64,000 nucleotides of DNA, from assembly GCA_949128115.1 (NCBI GenBank), contig OX421968.1, positions 31,028,877-31,092,876 on the forward strand, given 5' to 3'. The notes under the pieces were generated by a model. The model had not been told where the DNA came from. It did no database searches and worked only from the letters and a program-made list of their open reading frames with translations. Both the position numbers and the translations under genes were made by a program. This DNA comes from Anaspis maculata. Lineage: Eukaryota; Arthropoda; Insecta; Coleoptera; Scraptiidae. This document shows, piece after piece, positions 1 to 11,233 of the stretch. The first letter of the stretch is position 1. Every line of letters starts with the position of its first letter.

Positions 1-845
1 GAGGCATACGTCTGTAATATGGACACATTGGTACGTGCACACAAGCGCCCGTCTGGAAGAGGAAGGCACAAGGGTCTGGACGAATGCGTCTGTTGTACAG
101 ACGCATTTTGTTAGTCACGTGAGTCTTTTTGACAAACGCATGCGTTTCGACGCATGTGCCTACAGTCCTACACTGTGAATGCATGCATGGTCATTTGTCA
201 GTCACATGCGTCAGCTCAGCGGACAAAAACGTCTGGACGCATACGTCTGTAATATGGACACATTAGGTGCTTTTCTTTTACAACCTGAACTAAGTATTCT
301 GACCTAGTTGTTAGTGGTATCTCACTTTCGCGCATGCGATTTCTCGCTCTTTCTCTCTCTAACTTAGATCAGATCAGTGAGTTTTGTGCTAAAAGGAAAG
401 CACCTATTGGTACGTGCACACAAGCGCCCGTCTGGAAGGCACAAGGGTCTGGACGAATGCGTCTGTTGTTCAGACGCATTGTGTTAGTCGCGTGAGTCTT
501 TTTGACAGACGCATGCGTTTCGACGCATGTGCCTACACTGTGGACGCCTGCATCGTCAGTCACATGCGTCAGCTCAGCGGACAAAAGCGTCTGAACGCAT
601 ATGTCTGTAATATGGACACATTGCTACGTGCACACAAGCGCCCGTCTAGAAGGCATAAGGGTCTGGACGGATGCGTTCGTTGTTCAGACGCATATTGTGT
701 TAGACGCATGAGCCTTTTTGACAGACGCCTGCGTTCGGACGCATGTGTCTACAGTGTGGACGCATGCATTATCCAGACACATGCGTCAGCATGGCGGACA
801 CTAGGGTCTGAACGCATGCGTCTGTCGAGGAGTCACAGACGCAAA
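1..845. repeat. Satellite array, ~210-234 bp unit rich in GACGCATGCGT palindromes
   Basis: Three near-copies follow each other. The anchor GCATACGTCTGTAATATGG-like string starts near 4, 238 and 596. The second interval is 358 bp because it holds a 141 bp insertion plus its duplication; without it the interval is 214 bp. The array ends near 845. Units are full of short ACGCATGCGT and GTCTG/CAGAC palindromes. A reading frame stays open across two units (414-872, + strand) because the local period is about 210 bp, or 70 codons. The frame looks like a by-product of the repeat, and no protein family is recognised. Confidence 0.85.
265..405. mobile_element. 141 bp MITE with 3-bp TSD inside the satellite
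   Basis: Terminal inverted repeats of 16 bp with one mismatch (AGGTGCTTTTCTTTTA at the left, TAAAAGGAAAGCACCT at the right) bound 141 bp. ATT flanks both sides (262-264 and 406-408). The neighbouring uninterrupted satellite unit shows the empty site with a single ATT, so both borders are exact. The AGGTGC end and 3-bp duplication resemble the PIF/Harbinger-type MITEs near 51.8 and 57.7 kb, although the duplicated triplet here is ATT instead of TWA. Confidence 0.85.
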
Positions 846-857
846 TTGTTTGACGGG

Positions 858-1195
858 AATAGAATAGAATAGAATAGAATATTTATTCACTTGATGAATT
901 ATTTCATGTGATATCGTCACAGTAAGTACGTGTATACAGTAAAAATAAAAATATGATTAAAAACACAATTGGAAAGACAGATACAATTAAAATATCAGTT
1001 CACAGATTGCTATCACAGTCGTAACTACAAAAAGAAAAACAGAAACCGCACAGCTCGAGATCACGCCACGGAGCTCAAGCCGAAAAATTCCCTCACCTCG
1101 TACAAACAGTTCTCCGTTAGGATCCGCTTGACCTCCTTCTTGAACAATCCGACACCACCCATCTGCCTGATATGGAGGGGTAGTCTGTCAGAACG
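858..1195 (-). pseudogene. 5'-truncated LINE, 3' end with TATTC tail
   Basis: Read on the minus strand, the frame ending at the stop at 1061-1063 gives the tail of a non-LTR retrotransposon reverse transcriptase: LPLHIRQ near 1175, then LFKKEVKRIL and ENCLYEVREFF. The LPxxIR...FKK pattern is typical of LINE C-termini. The 3' end is an AATAAATATTC signal followed by (TATTC)n at 858-886, the tandem tail found on several insect LINEs. It abuts the end of the satellite array. Upstream frames are broken, so it is a dead fragment. The clade cannot be fixed from this much. Confidence 0.6.
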
Positions 1196-1287
1196 ACCCC
1201 AGCATACGCAGGCGACTTCTTGTAAGTCTCATGCAGAGCTCTGTCCATATCACAGGTCCATGTAAAGATCTTTCCCCCTTCTGATTT

Positions 1288-1909
1288 TGGAAACATCTCG
1301 AAATCACCACTTTCAATGAGCCCAATTTTTTTTCCTGAAAACTTCTCGTTTCTTAGAAAAAAATAGTGGTTTATCAACTTAAAAATTCTAGAGAACCTAC
1401 TTCTGCTGACTGTTGAGAAATCTTGAGTTTTTTTGGATTCTAATTTTTAGGCCTTTGAAAGTGGCAATTTCGAGATGTTTTCCAAAGTTTCAAACCCAGA
1501 TATATCGAAAACAAAGCCTCTAATAAAATTTTTGCAAAAGTAACTTTTTTTTCTAAATTAAACGTAAAATCCAAAAATAAGAACAATTTGGAAAAAATAG
1601 CTAGGGGTGGAAAAATAGGGGGGAAAAAATGAGGACACCCCATTATCTACACCCCTGAACTTTTTTTTCCTCAACACGTTACTATTATTCGATAGAGACT
1701 TATTTCGGCTACGTTGTTGAACATTTGAACAAAATCGGTTGAACGGTTCAAAACTTATGGCAAAAAATCGATTTTGAAGATTCAACTTGAACACCCTGTA
1801 ACTTTTCAACGGAGCATTTTAGGACATCAAAGGTATATTTTTTCCTGGTTCATTTTTGATGAGGAATCTCCCCTAGAAGTTTTTATCACCATTTTGGAAA
1901 CACCCTGTA
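1288..1909. mobile_element. Half of a palindromic CAGGGTG-type element
   Basis: AT-rich sequence starting with a TTTGGAAACATCTCGAAAT-like motif that recurs at about 2330, 24940 and 25110 in intact palindromes. It ends in ACACCCTGTA (1900-1909) and has an internal ACACCCTGTAAC near 1791. Only one arm is present; the other side is the LINE fragment. Short ORFs inside are not coding. Confidence 0.55.
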
Positions 1910-2876
1910 CAGGCTGGTCCAGGTTATAATAGCAATAATTCACCATTCGATGGTCCATCGAAAACTAGGTCGTAATGCATAATTTAATTTTTCTCCAAAA
2001 CGCTTCCTGAGGGAGATAGAGCCCTTCAAAATTCACTTTTTAAAATCTTATTTTTTACAATAACTCCCAAGTCATTAAAGCGATTTAGACCAAATTAGGT
2101 ACAAATGCTCACAAAATAGGTACCCATCACTTGACGTAGATAACTTTTGTCAAAATTGTCCAGTAGCGTAGATACGGGGGATTGTTCAACTTCTCCCACC
2201 CCATTTTCTTCGTCACTAGATATTTTTGAAAAATTATACTTTTTTGAATTCCTTGTTCAATTTATAAAAAAAAGTTACTCCTGTAAAATTTTGATTGGAG
2301 GCTTAATTTTTGAGATTTTTGGGTTTTAAACTTTGGAAAACATCTCGAAATCGCCACTTTTCCAGAGCCCAAATTGTTTTTCTTTGAAAACACCCGTTTC
2401 TTAGCAAAAAAATTGGCAGTAAATCAATAACAGGACCTAGAAAACTTATTACAGTTGAGGAATCATGAGTTTTCTTGGATTTTAATTTTTAGGCCTTTGA
2501 AAGTCGCGATTTCGAGGCGTTTTCCAAAGTTTCAAACTCAAATATCTCGGAAATGAAGCCTCTAATCAAAATTTTGCAAGTGTAACTTTTTTTCTAAATT
2601 AAACAAGGAATTCAAAAAAAGTATAATTTCTCAAAAATATCCAGTGGCGTAGAAAATGAGGTGGGAGAAGTTGAACAAGCACCCCGTATCTACGTCACTG
2701 AAATCGCTTCGATGACTTAAGAGTTATTGCAAAAAAAATTTTCAAAAACTCAACTTTGAAGGGCTTTATCTCCCTTAGGAAGCGTTTTGGAGAAAAAAAA
2801 TGAATTATGCATGTCGACCTAGTTTTCGATGAACCATCGAATGGTGAATTATTGCTACTATAACCTGGACCACCTG
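1910..2876. mobile_element. Palindromic (foldback) element with TA TSD
   Basis: A 967 bp inverted repeat. The left end (CAGGCTGGTCCAGGTTATA) reappears reverse-complemented at the right (2858-2876) with few mismatches, and the two arms of over 400 bp continue to match towards a centre near 2400. TA flanks both ends (1908-1909 and 2877-2878). Each arm carries a CCAGT(A/G)GCGTAGA motif, also seen in the palindromes near 48-49 kb and 54-55 kb. No coding capacity is seen. Confidence 0.8.
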
Positions 2877-2878
2877 TA

Positions 2879-3404
2879 TAAGATTAGTGCACTCGAGGAG
2901 GAGGCACAATGGACTCAACGGAAGTGCTAAAAGAATAACATCACCGGTTTGTGTGGTGCGATCCTTGTCTGACTGGCGTCCTACTCGTCTCGGCTCTCTT
3001 TCTGACAGCCCCGCTGTCCGATTGATCGAGCGCTGAGCGGGCGTTGGGACGACGGCTTGGTGGTCAGACTCGGCCTGCGTCTCGCTTGCCCTTGTGCTTG
3101 TGGACTAAAACAGAGAATGGTTGGGATCGCGATGCCCTTCGAACCGCCGGCGCCGTTTCTCTTTTCTCGCCCAAAACCTCGGCCTCACATGGGTGCGCTG
3201 GAGATGAACCCCTCGAACCTCCTCTTTCGGCGCACGGGGAACCTCTCTTGCGCTTGCTGCTGTATGTTGGGTTGTCTATAGTTTAAAGGGGCAAATTCGT
3301 AGGCGGTTTCAAGAGCAGAACTGATTTTTTTGCCGATGGATGGCAGCACTGTGCGTGGTGCTCCCAACGCAGCGGTATATCCCCTCGATACCGCCAAGCA
3401 TGTT
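2879..3404. other. GC-rich stretch, no recognised gene
   Basis: About 2930-3280 is clearly more GC-rich than its surroundings and has two overlapping plus-strand frames (3044-3286 and 3057-3281) with no recognisable domain or splice pattern. It could be a fragment of a gene exon, a CpG-rich promoter or part of a repeat. Confidence 0.3.
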
Positions 3405-3893
3405 CACAATTTAGAGTTATTGCAGAATAGCATATTTTACTGCACGGCACTATTAAAGGAGGCGTTATTAAAATTCTGCTCGCCTTATTTTTGGTTGCAG
3501 AATTAGAGTTATTGCAGATTGCCAATTTCCTATTCCCTCTCCTTATACCCACTAACGGGTGTCACCAAGCGCATGCCGCATGCAAATTGCATACGGAACA
3601 CAAGGACCCCTCCGACGGCCCTGATTTTTTGCACACGTGTACTGCAAGGCCTGTGGAGTCTATCTGCAAAAAATTAGGCCCCTATTTAATAATGTTAGGG
3701 TAGTAAGCTCAAATTTGGAGCAATATAGGCAACCAACAATACAATAACAATAAGGCCATTTTTGGGACTTGTCAAAATAAAGTATAAATAACGTCGACCT
3801 AAAGAGTGCACAAATAAAGGCAGGCACTATCCATATTAAGAGAAATTTAACGTCGTACTAATCTGCGCAAGCGTAGGTGTCAAAATCGTACAG
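3405..3893. repeat. Dispersed repeat, copy 1
   Basis: About 480 bp beginning GAGTTATTGCAGAAT and running to about 3893. It is matched in the same orientation at 46385-46864 with high identity, including ACTGCACGGCACTATTAAAG and a GCATGCCGCATGCAAATTGC palindrome-rich core. A third, diverged partial relative lies inverted near 23640-23830. GAGTTATTGCAGA occurs twice inside each copy. The class is unknown and no ORF is shared. Confidence 0.75.
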
Positions 3894-4030
3894 AGTTATT
3901 AGGTCTGTTTTGGCAGCAGTTGGATCCAGTCCGAAAACCGTCAGAAATGGGTGCCCAGATGGATATTCATTTTATTGTGCTGGAGGTTCAACGAATTTTT
4001 ACCAGTGTACTTGCTCTGATCATTTGCAAA

Positions 4031-4084
4031 CCGTTTTCAACTGCTGCCATAACAGATCTGTCCTCTGGCAGCAGTTGAAAACGG
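4031..4084. repeat. Perfect 19-bp stem hairpin
   Basis: CCGTTTTCAACTGCTGCCA (4031-4049) is exactly reverse-complemented at 4066-4084 around a 16-nt loop that itself contains ACAGATCTGT. A third partial copy of the stem (GGCAGCAGTTGG) lies near 3910. The stretch 3894-4230 has no credible ORF. Confidence 0.7.
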
Positions 4085-4230
4085 CTCGAGCTACTGAAAC
4101 ACCAAAATAAGGACGGACTGTATCAAAGGGTCCTCCAATAAAGTATCATCCTTTAATATGATGTGAAAAGTGAGCTATTGAAGAGCCATCACGCATCTCG
4201 TCCTTTATTTAGGGATTTTATACTTTTTGA

Positions 4231-5196
4231 CACATGATTCTAAGACTATGCCATATCAGAAAGCGATTTGCTTAAAAAAGCAACTTGATTTCTACTCCTG
4301 CACTACAGACGAATCTTGCATGATAATGCCATGCTCTAATCTTCCTAACAAGCCCAACTGGCAAACAAATTGTCAACACATCTACTATTCCGAATGTTCG
4401 CATCAATACTTATTTGCGAAGACGTCAAACAATACTCAAAGTTGAAGCTCGTAATATTTTTGTACTTTTTAGAGGAGAGGCACATATTAGCATTTTGCTA
4501 GGCAGGTAACCTGCAGTTGCCGCTATGGGACAACCAGATATAGCCAGAGTAGAGCGATCCTTCCGTTCACAATTCGAAGTGTTATAAGTGTTCATATCAT
4601 ACCGCAGAGAAAATCTTTGCAAAATCATCGCCTACGTTTTCACGTTTTGAGGTTTAAGTATTTAGTGAGTGTTCCAATGCCTGACACTTTAAGAAAATGT
4701 AAGCCGTTAGATCGTTATAAATTTGATAAATAATAATTTTCAAATGAAGTGGCTGTGCCTATATTAATACTATATGAATAGGTTGAGGGAATAAAATGAA
4801 AAGAAATAGAATATTTTTGTTTCAAATTCATAAAATAAGTAATTTTAGTTAGTGCTCAATTGACCCAATACATGACACAGTTTATTTGGAAAGTACCTAA
4901 AGGTGACATTTTTGTTCCAATAGATGACAAACAGTGAAACAGTTGATTCTAAATATCTAAAACTATCTTAGTGGGTGAGTAGTAATTCTAATTTGCACTT
5001 GAAGTTCAAGCTAACATATTTTTAAAGTGAAGAATCTCTTACAGAACTTTCAAGTAAGTAACGCTTAAAAAAAACAATTTTTGTCAGGATCGATACTTGA
5101 GTGCTTTCTCAACATTCGAGTTAGTAACACTTGAAAAATCTAGTCAGAGTACTTCCTCATTCCTTCAACATGAAAAATTCCTCGTGAGTTTATGGC
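4231..5196. other. AT-rich intergenic stretch
   Basis: No gene, inverted repeat or repeat partner elsewhere in the window was found. Part of it may be 3' non-coding sequence of the transposase remnant ending at 5197. Confidence 0.4.
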
Positions 5197-5815
5197 TTAT
5201 TTGGGTGGTGCTGTAATCTCTATGACGTCTTCGCTGTACCAAATTTGATTTTTCAGATCTGGCCAGAGCCACCCCATTCTACCACATGGAGACATAGCAC
5301 TCACAAAATATTCATTATTTTTTAACGACATTATTTGGCCTGAAAAATATTTTCCATTATACGAGACAATCACATGATCTCCAGTCAGTCCAGTCTGAGG
5401 TTTTGGCTTGCTTCCTCCCTTATGTTCATGTTCTTCTTCTTCCGAACTTGAAGAGCTGTCTTCCGATGAAGTGTCAATGATGACTGATGCTCGTTTCTTG
5501 GGGGGCTTATTCTTACTTTTTTCTACTTCCTTGCTTTCTAGCTTCTGTTTTCTTTCGAGTTTCTCTTCTTGAAGCTTTTTTCTTCTCTATTTTCTTTCTA
5601 CTGTATTCTTGCCACAACTCACTGGTAACGACACTTGGTATCTTTGTTCTTTTTCTTTTGAAGGGATTTGGATTTTCTTCTTCATTGGAAAAAATCGTTG
5701 CAGGGCCCATTTTTCTTGATTCAGGATGTATCCCTCTGAATTTGTAAGGAAGAGTAATCCTTAGTACGTGAAATGTTTTTGAGGCCGTTTTTATAGGTGT
5801 AGGGTTTCGCTTCAT
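5197..5815 (-). pseudogene. pogo-like transposase remnant lacking the DDE core
   Basis: The minus-strand frame begins at ATG 5815-5813. The first ~40 residues (AAxxF.V.RxTL...K..G.HPE, then RKMGPATIFSNEEE) resemble the N-terminal HTH and linker of CENP-B/pogo-type transposases. The next part (KRKRTKIPSVVTS..WQEY, then a Lys/Glu-rich stretch) resembles the far C-terminus of such proteins, so the ~300-residue DDE catalytic domain is missing. A one-base shift in an A-run near 5580 moves the frame. It then stays open to the stop at 5197-5199, covering an acidic Ser/Asp/Glu tract and a C-terminal module (GDHVIVSYNGKYFSGQI ... WLWPDLKNQIWYSEDV). Either a decayed internal-deletion derivative or, less likely, a small derived gene. 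Confidence 0.55.
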
Positions 5816-7623
5816 TTTAATATCTAGGCATGTATTTAAGGTATAAGCGCGCCGTCTATAGCTTTAAAAATTTGTACATGTTCGAATTCTTGAAATGTGT
5901 GATTCTACGACATTAGGGTCCGTGCTTTTCGGACGACCGATGGTGAACCGCGGGGATAAGAGGGTGTCTTTTTGCCGGAGAGCTAAGCGCTTCACGAAAG
6001 AAGAAAGGGGACTCTCTCGGCTCCTGCTGACCGGAAGAGTTGTGTTTTTGTTTGTGTATATCCATGGTACGTACTGTTATTTATTTATTTATGTCTGTAC
6101 TAGTTTCGTCTCGTTTTTGAACATTGCAATGGGTTTTGAATGTACCTAAATTATCATTTCTTGGGGTAGCTTACATTTTTGTCTGATAATTTGAACGCAC
6201 ACGCATTGTCTTCTGGCGGTCTATTTTTGAACACACGCAGGTTTTACCTTGTCTGAATTTGAGCTTGTTTATTCACATTTTATGTCATTATTTTGATGAT
6301 GATCATGTCATTTCTTTTGTGTAAAATTCGCTTGTTACGCACTTACTTAACTGTAATTTTTTGTACGCCGTATTTTGGTCTGTGTCATGATTTGATTTTC
6401 ACGTCAATTTAATGTCAATTGCCCTCCGTCTGTTTTTGTGGCTGTATTTTTTGTTCATGTCATTTCGATGCTCACTGTTAATTTTGTCAGCTATTTGATG
6501 TACCTATGTATTTTCCACGATCCCCATTGATATTTTATTATTGCTGATTTTAATTATACCTTGTGGGTTTTACTCCTTGTTAAATTTTCTACAATATCCT
6601 CTGATGTTTTAACATTTATCTACTGATGTTTTCGCATTTGTTTACTGATGTTTCTGTGATTTTGTTTTACTAATTACGTACATTGAATACCTGAAATTAT
6701 CAGTGAGTCGCTAGACCTTTTGTCACATATTTGAGCCTTCTTCCTTGGGCCTAACTCAATGGTTTGTTTGACGTGGTTCTTCCATTTGAGTCGCCCTGTT
6801 TCCGAATCCGTCACTCTCCTTTCTCTTTGCCTGACAGTTTTGACATAGTGTTTTTTTGTTGTTGTTCACATGATTTATTTTATGTCGATTATATTTTCTT
6901 TCTGTTTTTAAGTGTTTTTAACCATTTTCTCGTTTTGTTTCATTTTGCAATACTGTCAGTCCTGTGTTAGGTGTTTTGAGAAAAGAACCATAAAAGAATT
7001 ATTTTGCACTTATTTTTGCTTGAGTAAATGTCAATTTCTGTGCAATGAGCGTGTTTTAATAAGTTCCTTCTCTCCCTCCGGGTCGTCTTACCCTTGAGCA
7101 AAAGCGGATCGAAGGGTTTTTAAACGCGGGTTTCAAACGCGGACACAACGAAAATAAAAACGGACACGACGAAAGGTTCCAAACTCCGGATTTTGGACGA
7201 TTACAAACAGGGACCCGGACCGGACCGATTTCGGATCGAAAACCGGACCGGAACCGCAATTTTTATCTGGACCCGAACCGAAACTGAACCCATATTCCAT
7301 GTTTCATAAATTTTAGGGAACGAATACAGGTTTCCTCAAAAGAGATATGGAGAATCCGTGATTCCGCGCAGCTGTCACATTCTGCGCACAGTGTGCCATG
7401 AGTGATCGCGCCATTTGTATTTACAGTGCTCCGCCGTGTTAAAAGTGCGTTTTATTTTTTGAATTTTGAAGCCAACCATGCCGGGAAAGTCGCTAAAAAA
7501 TATAACGAACTTCTCAATGAATATTTCGCAGAGAAGAATTTGCCAGAGAGGCACTTGATGCGCGTATACAACTATTTTTGTAATGGATATATCAACGATA
7601 TATGGACGTGCGCAGAAAGCACA
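5816..7623. other. T-rich non-coding stretch and GGACC-rich patch
   Basis: From 6060 to 7060 the plus strand is strongly T-rich with recurring TGATGTTT and ATGTCATTT words but no long ORF. From about 7080 to 7290 short ACGCGG/GGACAC and GGACCGGA-like words repeat. No gene is supported. The cause of the strand bias (old transcribed repeat, long UTR or intron) is unknown. Confidence 0.4.
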
Positions 7624-7804
7624 GGGCCGCTATATTTGAATCGTGTGAGAAAAGTTCCTGGGAGTTTTATTTAATCCGTACTACACTTCTGTAGCGAAAG
7701 TTGCCTAAAAACCACGATTTTAGGCATTATTCGCTACACCAGTGTACTGCGGAATATATTTTACTCCCAGGGACTTTTCTCACACGATTCAAGAATAGCG
7801 GCCC
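7624..7804. mobile_element. Hairpin MITE, ~181 bp
   Basis: GGGCCGCTAT at 7624 returns as ATAGCGGCCC at 7795-7804. The inverted arms (TTGAATCGTGTGAGAAAAGT and its complement) match for over 40 bp with few differences and continue towards the centre. A target duplication is not clear. Confidence 0.7.
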
Positions 7805-8315
7805 AGGTAAATGCGTGTCCCATGTCCCACTTTTAATATTTTTTATGGTGTATTATGGCCATCACTATAAATTTGAAGTGTTTGATGCAAAAATGTGGCC
7901 AAGTGTACCCTTGAATCAATGATACTTGATGAACTAAGCAGGAAGCTCCCTGCTGTTATAACGCTGAAGGGCTTGTGGTTCTTTTTGCTTCTTCGAGTGT
8001 CACGTCGTATTTTATGGATCCATGCTTAGACACATTCGCTGTATAACTTGTAGACTTGCATAGTGGCCCACAACATCTGTTTTCCATAACTACTTGTGAA
8101 AACTGTATAAATACCAATAATAACACCATCAAAACACACGTTCGGCTTATGGAACCGGGGCAATGTTGGCACACTAGGACTGCGACGATTTACTGCGCAA
8201 TCGAACGTGACGTCACGGGCCAGAGAGAGACGCTCAATTTAGGAAACCTGTATAACCCGAACCCTCAACATATTTTTCGGCTTTTTCGGGGTTTTTTCGG
8301 TTCTCGTCAGAATTT
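7805..8315. other. Intergenic stretch
   Basis: No credible gene. The last ~60 bases (CGGCTTTTTCGGGG and T-runs) form the T-rich target of the element starting at 8316. Confidence 0.4.
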
Positions 8316-8361
8316 TTAGCGCATTTTCCATCTTGATGAAAATCGCTATTGCAACCGCTTT

Positions 8362-8395
8362 GTCCGTCCGTCCGTCCGTCCGTCCGTCCGTCCGT
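8362..8395. repeat. (GTCC)n microsatellite
   Basis: Eight or so tandem TCCG/GTCC units. The same block occurs reverse-complemented near 56503-56530 at the matching place in the second copy of the host element. Confidence 0.9.
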
Positions 8396-8720
8396 TCCTC
8401 GAACTCCTCCCAAACTAGACGACCTAGCTTTCTAATTTTTTCGCTGTTACATAGCTGCCACTCCCAAAGGAGGGCTAGGCTATATTGGATGTCTATATTG
8501 CGCCGCCAACATAGAGAAAACCGCCCCCGATAAACTTGAAATAACATAATATTGCACTTTCTACCAGACCTGATGCTTTGGTGTTCTCATTTTTTTAATA
8601 ATACATAGTTGCCACTTATAAACGTAAGCCAAGAAACATTCCGTCTTCAATATGCGCCGCCAACATGAAAAAACTGCTAAAAACCGCCCCCAATCACTTT
8701 AAAATGAAAAACATAAACCC

Positions 8721-10130
8721 GAAGACATAGCGATCTGATTCTTTCGGTATATAAATAGCTGACTAAAAATGGGAGAGGAAAGGCTACTTTTGGTTAGCCG
8801 CCGCCCCCAGATTCCGCCCCTAAACGATGAAAAGTGCAACTTTCACAAATGTTACTGATTGAGATGTTCCCTCAAACATTTAGGAACTGCCAACTCAAAT
8901 TGTGCAACATTTGCTCAGCCGAACGCTGCCGCTCCCACACGCCGCCCCCAAAGTAAGAGATAAATGAAAAACATGAACCCAAAGACATAGCGATATGAGT
9001 TTTCCACTATATGGATAGCTGACTAACAATGGGAAAGGATAGGCTATTTTTGATATGCCGCCGCCTCCAGCTTCCGCCCCCAAAAGAAAAAAAGTGCAAC
9101 TTTCAACAATTTTCACTGATTTAGCTGATAATGTTACCTCGAACATTTATAAACTCTTGACTCAAACTGTGCAAGAATTTCGTTGCCAAACTCTGCCGCT
9201 CCCACACGCCGCCGCCGGCCCCAAAGTGAGAGATAAATGTAAAACATGAACCTGAAGACATAGCGATCTAATTCTTTCACTATATTGATAGCTGACTGAA
9301 ATTGGAAAAATATAGGCCACTTTTAGTCAGCCGCCGCCTCCAGCTGCCGCCTCCAAACAAAAAAAATGCAACTTTCACAATTTTCACTGATTTTCATATT
9401 CCCCTCACATTCAGAAACTCCCAACTTAAACTGTGCAACAGTTACTTTGCCGAATGCTGCCGCCCCCACACGCTGCCCTCAAAGTGAGAGATGAATGAAA
9501 AACATAAACCCGAAGACATAACGATCTAATTCTTTCGCTTTTCGCTATATGGATGGATAACTAAAAATGGGAAAGAATAGGCTATCTTTGACATGGCGCC
9601 GCCTCCAAGTTCCACCCCCAAAAGAAAAAAAGTGCAACTTTGAATAATTTCCACTGAATTACATTTTAATGTTACCTCAAACATTCAGGAACTCTCAACT
9701 CAAACTGTGGAAGAATTTCTTTTCCAAACTCTGCCGCTCCCACACGCCGCCCCCAAAGTAAGAGATAAATGTAAAATATAACCCTGAAGACATAGCGATC
9801 TAATTGTTCCGCTATGTAGATAGCTGACTAAAAATGGGAAGAGATAGGCTTCTTTTGATTAGTCGCCGCCTCCAGCTCCCGCCCCCAAACAAACAAAAAA
9901 TGCAACTTTCACAATTTTCACTGATTGTCATATTTTCTTAAACATTCAGAAACTTTTAACTCAAACTGTGCAACAGTTACTTTGCCGAATGCTGCCACCC
10001 CCACACGCTGTCCTCAAAGTAAGAGATAAATGGAAAACATAAACCCGAAGACATAGCGATCTAATTCTTTCGCTATATGGATAGCCGACTAAAAATTGGA
10101 AAGAATAGACTACTGTTGATTAGTCGCCGC
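8721..10130 (+). repeat. Minisatellite of alternating ~260 and ~273 bp units
   Basis: The anchor (G/A)AAGACATAGCGAT occurs at 8721, 8981, 9254, 9512 (with one change), 9786 and 10047. Spacings are 260, 273, 258, 274 and 261. Units alternate between a type with CAACTTTCACAATTTTCAC and ACAGTTACTTTGCCG and a type with an inserted TAATGTTACCTC and AAGAATTTC, so the real period is a dimer of about 533 bp. Each unit has runs of CCGCCGCC/CCGCCCCC on the plus strand. Confidence 0.85.
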
Positions 10131-10367
10131 TCCCAGCTACCGCCCTCAAACAAAAAAATATATTGATTAGTGAAAGAATTTTCATTCAAATCTATTCCAT
10201 TGGCAAGTACCCCATTCTGATAACACAATATCACAATGAGTTTCGAATGAAGAAAGTGGGCAAGGAATGGTGTTTCTCCTTCAACCAAATTTCTTCACGT
10301 TCACAATATGCCTCTTTGAGAAAATGCGCTACTGAGACTCACGCACGTGAAGGCATACTCACTTGTT

Positions 10368-10802
10368 TTTTTCGCGTTTTACTTTAGGTCTTGCTATGTA
10401 CATATCCAATTAAATAATTGTATCCTCGTCGCTCAATACCTACGTTTTTTCACCACCAACGAGGAGATGGGCGCATTCGCGCCACTACCGACTGACCTCT
10501 CACCCCGCGCCCGCCACGCACGTCTCGTGATTCCCGGGACAGCGAAACAGGCAAGAGCTTGTGAATTTCCGAATCCGCGGTAACAGTAGCGGTAGGTACT
10601 TAAATGCCCAGATGTGAGTAATTATTAGTTTGATACTTTATTAGTCTATTTCGGTTTCGGTTACTCGGTTACTTATTTCCCGAGTGTGATCTTCGAGGTG
10701 ATCTTTTTGATCAGTTTTGCTGCCATCATGTTCATTTTTGCCATAATTATTCCACGAATAGTGCTAAGTATGCCGCTATTGCCAAATTGGTTCAAAGCAT
10801 TA
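10368..10802. other. Intergenic stretch
   Basis: No supported gene. A 68-aa hydrophobic frame (10686-10892) runs into the inverted repeat of the next element and has no recognised domain. Confidence 0.35.
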
Positions 10803-11233
10803 GGGAGTTTGCGATCTCACGGAACGTACGACGTAACGCAACGTAGAACGTGCAAATTTCCCTGTAACCAAGGAATTAGGCATTTCCATTGACGTCACAG
10901 CAGTGTTGCCAACTGTCCAGAATTGCCCGCCAAATTTGAACCAAATAATGTTCGGGAACAACCGAACTACAGGGCGCTTATGGAGTTCCAGTTTCTGCAT
11001 TTTTTCCTCGGCTACCTTTTTGAGTTTAAGTTTGAAACTTTTGTATCAAGTTCAAAGCAATGTCCTTAATGCGCCTGCAAAATAAGTTCTCGTGGAAAAG
11101 TGTGTTTTTTTGTGAAAAAGCAAGCCAAACATGTTAGGTTAACTGCACAGGGTAGTGGTAAAAATTCATATTTTCCGACAAAATTGGGCATGAACTTTGC
11201 CACCAAACCTCACCCGAATGTTGGGGGTTTGCG

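Larger units (their letters stand above)
8316..10367 (+). mobile_element. Helentron/HINE-like non-autonomous element
   Basis: Starts TTAGCGCATTTTCC next to a T-run and ends with GAAAATGCGCT, a short hairpin (CTCACG-CA-CGTGA) and CACTTGTT before another T-run. AGCGCATTTTC is inverted near the other end. The interior has a (GTCC)n block and a minisatellite. A second, shorter reversed copy (55651-56580) sits in an arm of a palindrome, where the opposite arm shows the A/T-run empty site. Subterminal inverted repeat, 3' hairpin, tandem core and insertion in T-runs fit Helentron-associated elements (DINE/HINE type). No Rep/helicase is present, and the class is an inference. Confidence 0.5.

Noticed and set aside
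414..872. 152-codon plus-strand ORF in the satellite
   Set aside because: It is generated by the ~210 bp period and has no domain, start context or splice signal.
8721..10130. CRISPR-like spaced repeats
   Set aside because: Units of ~260-273 bp are similar over their whole length with no unique spacers, and the genome is eukaryotic.
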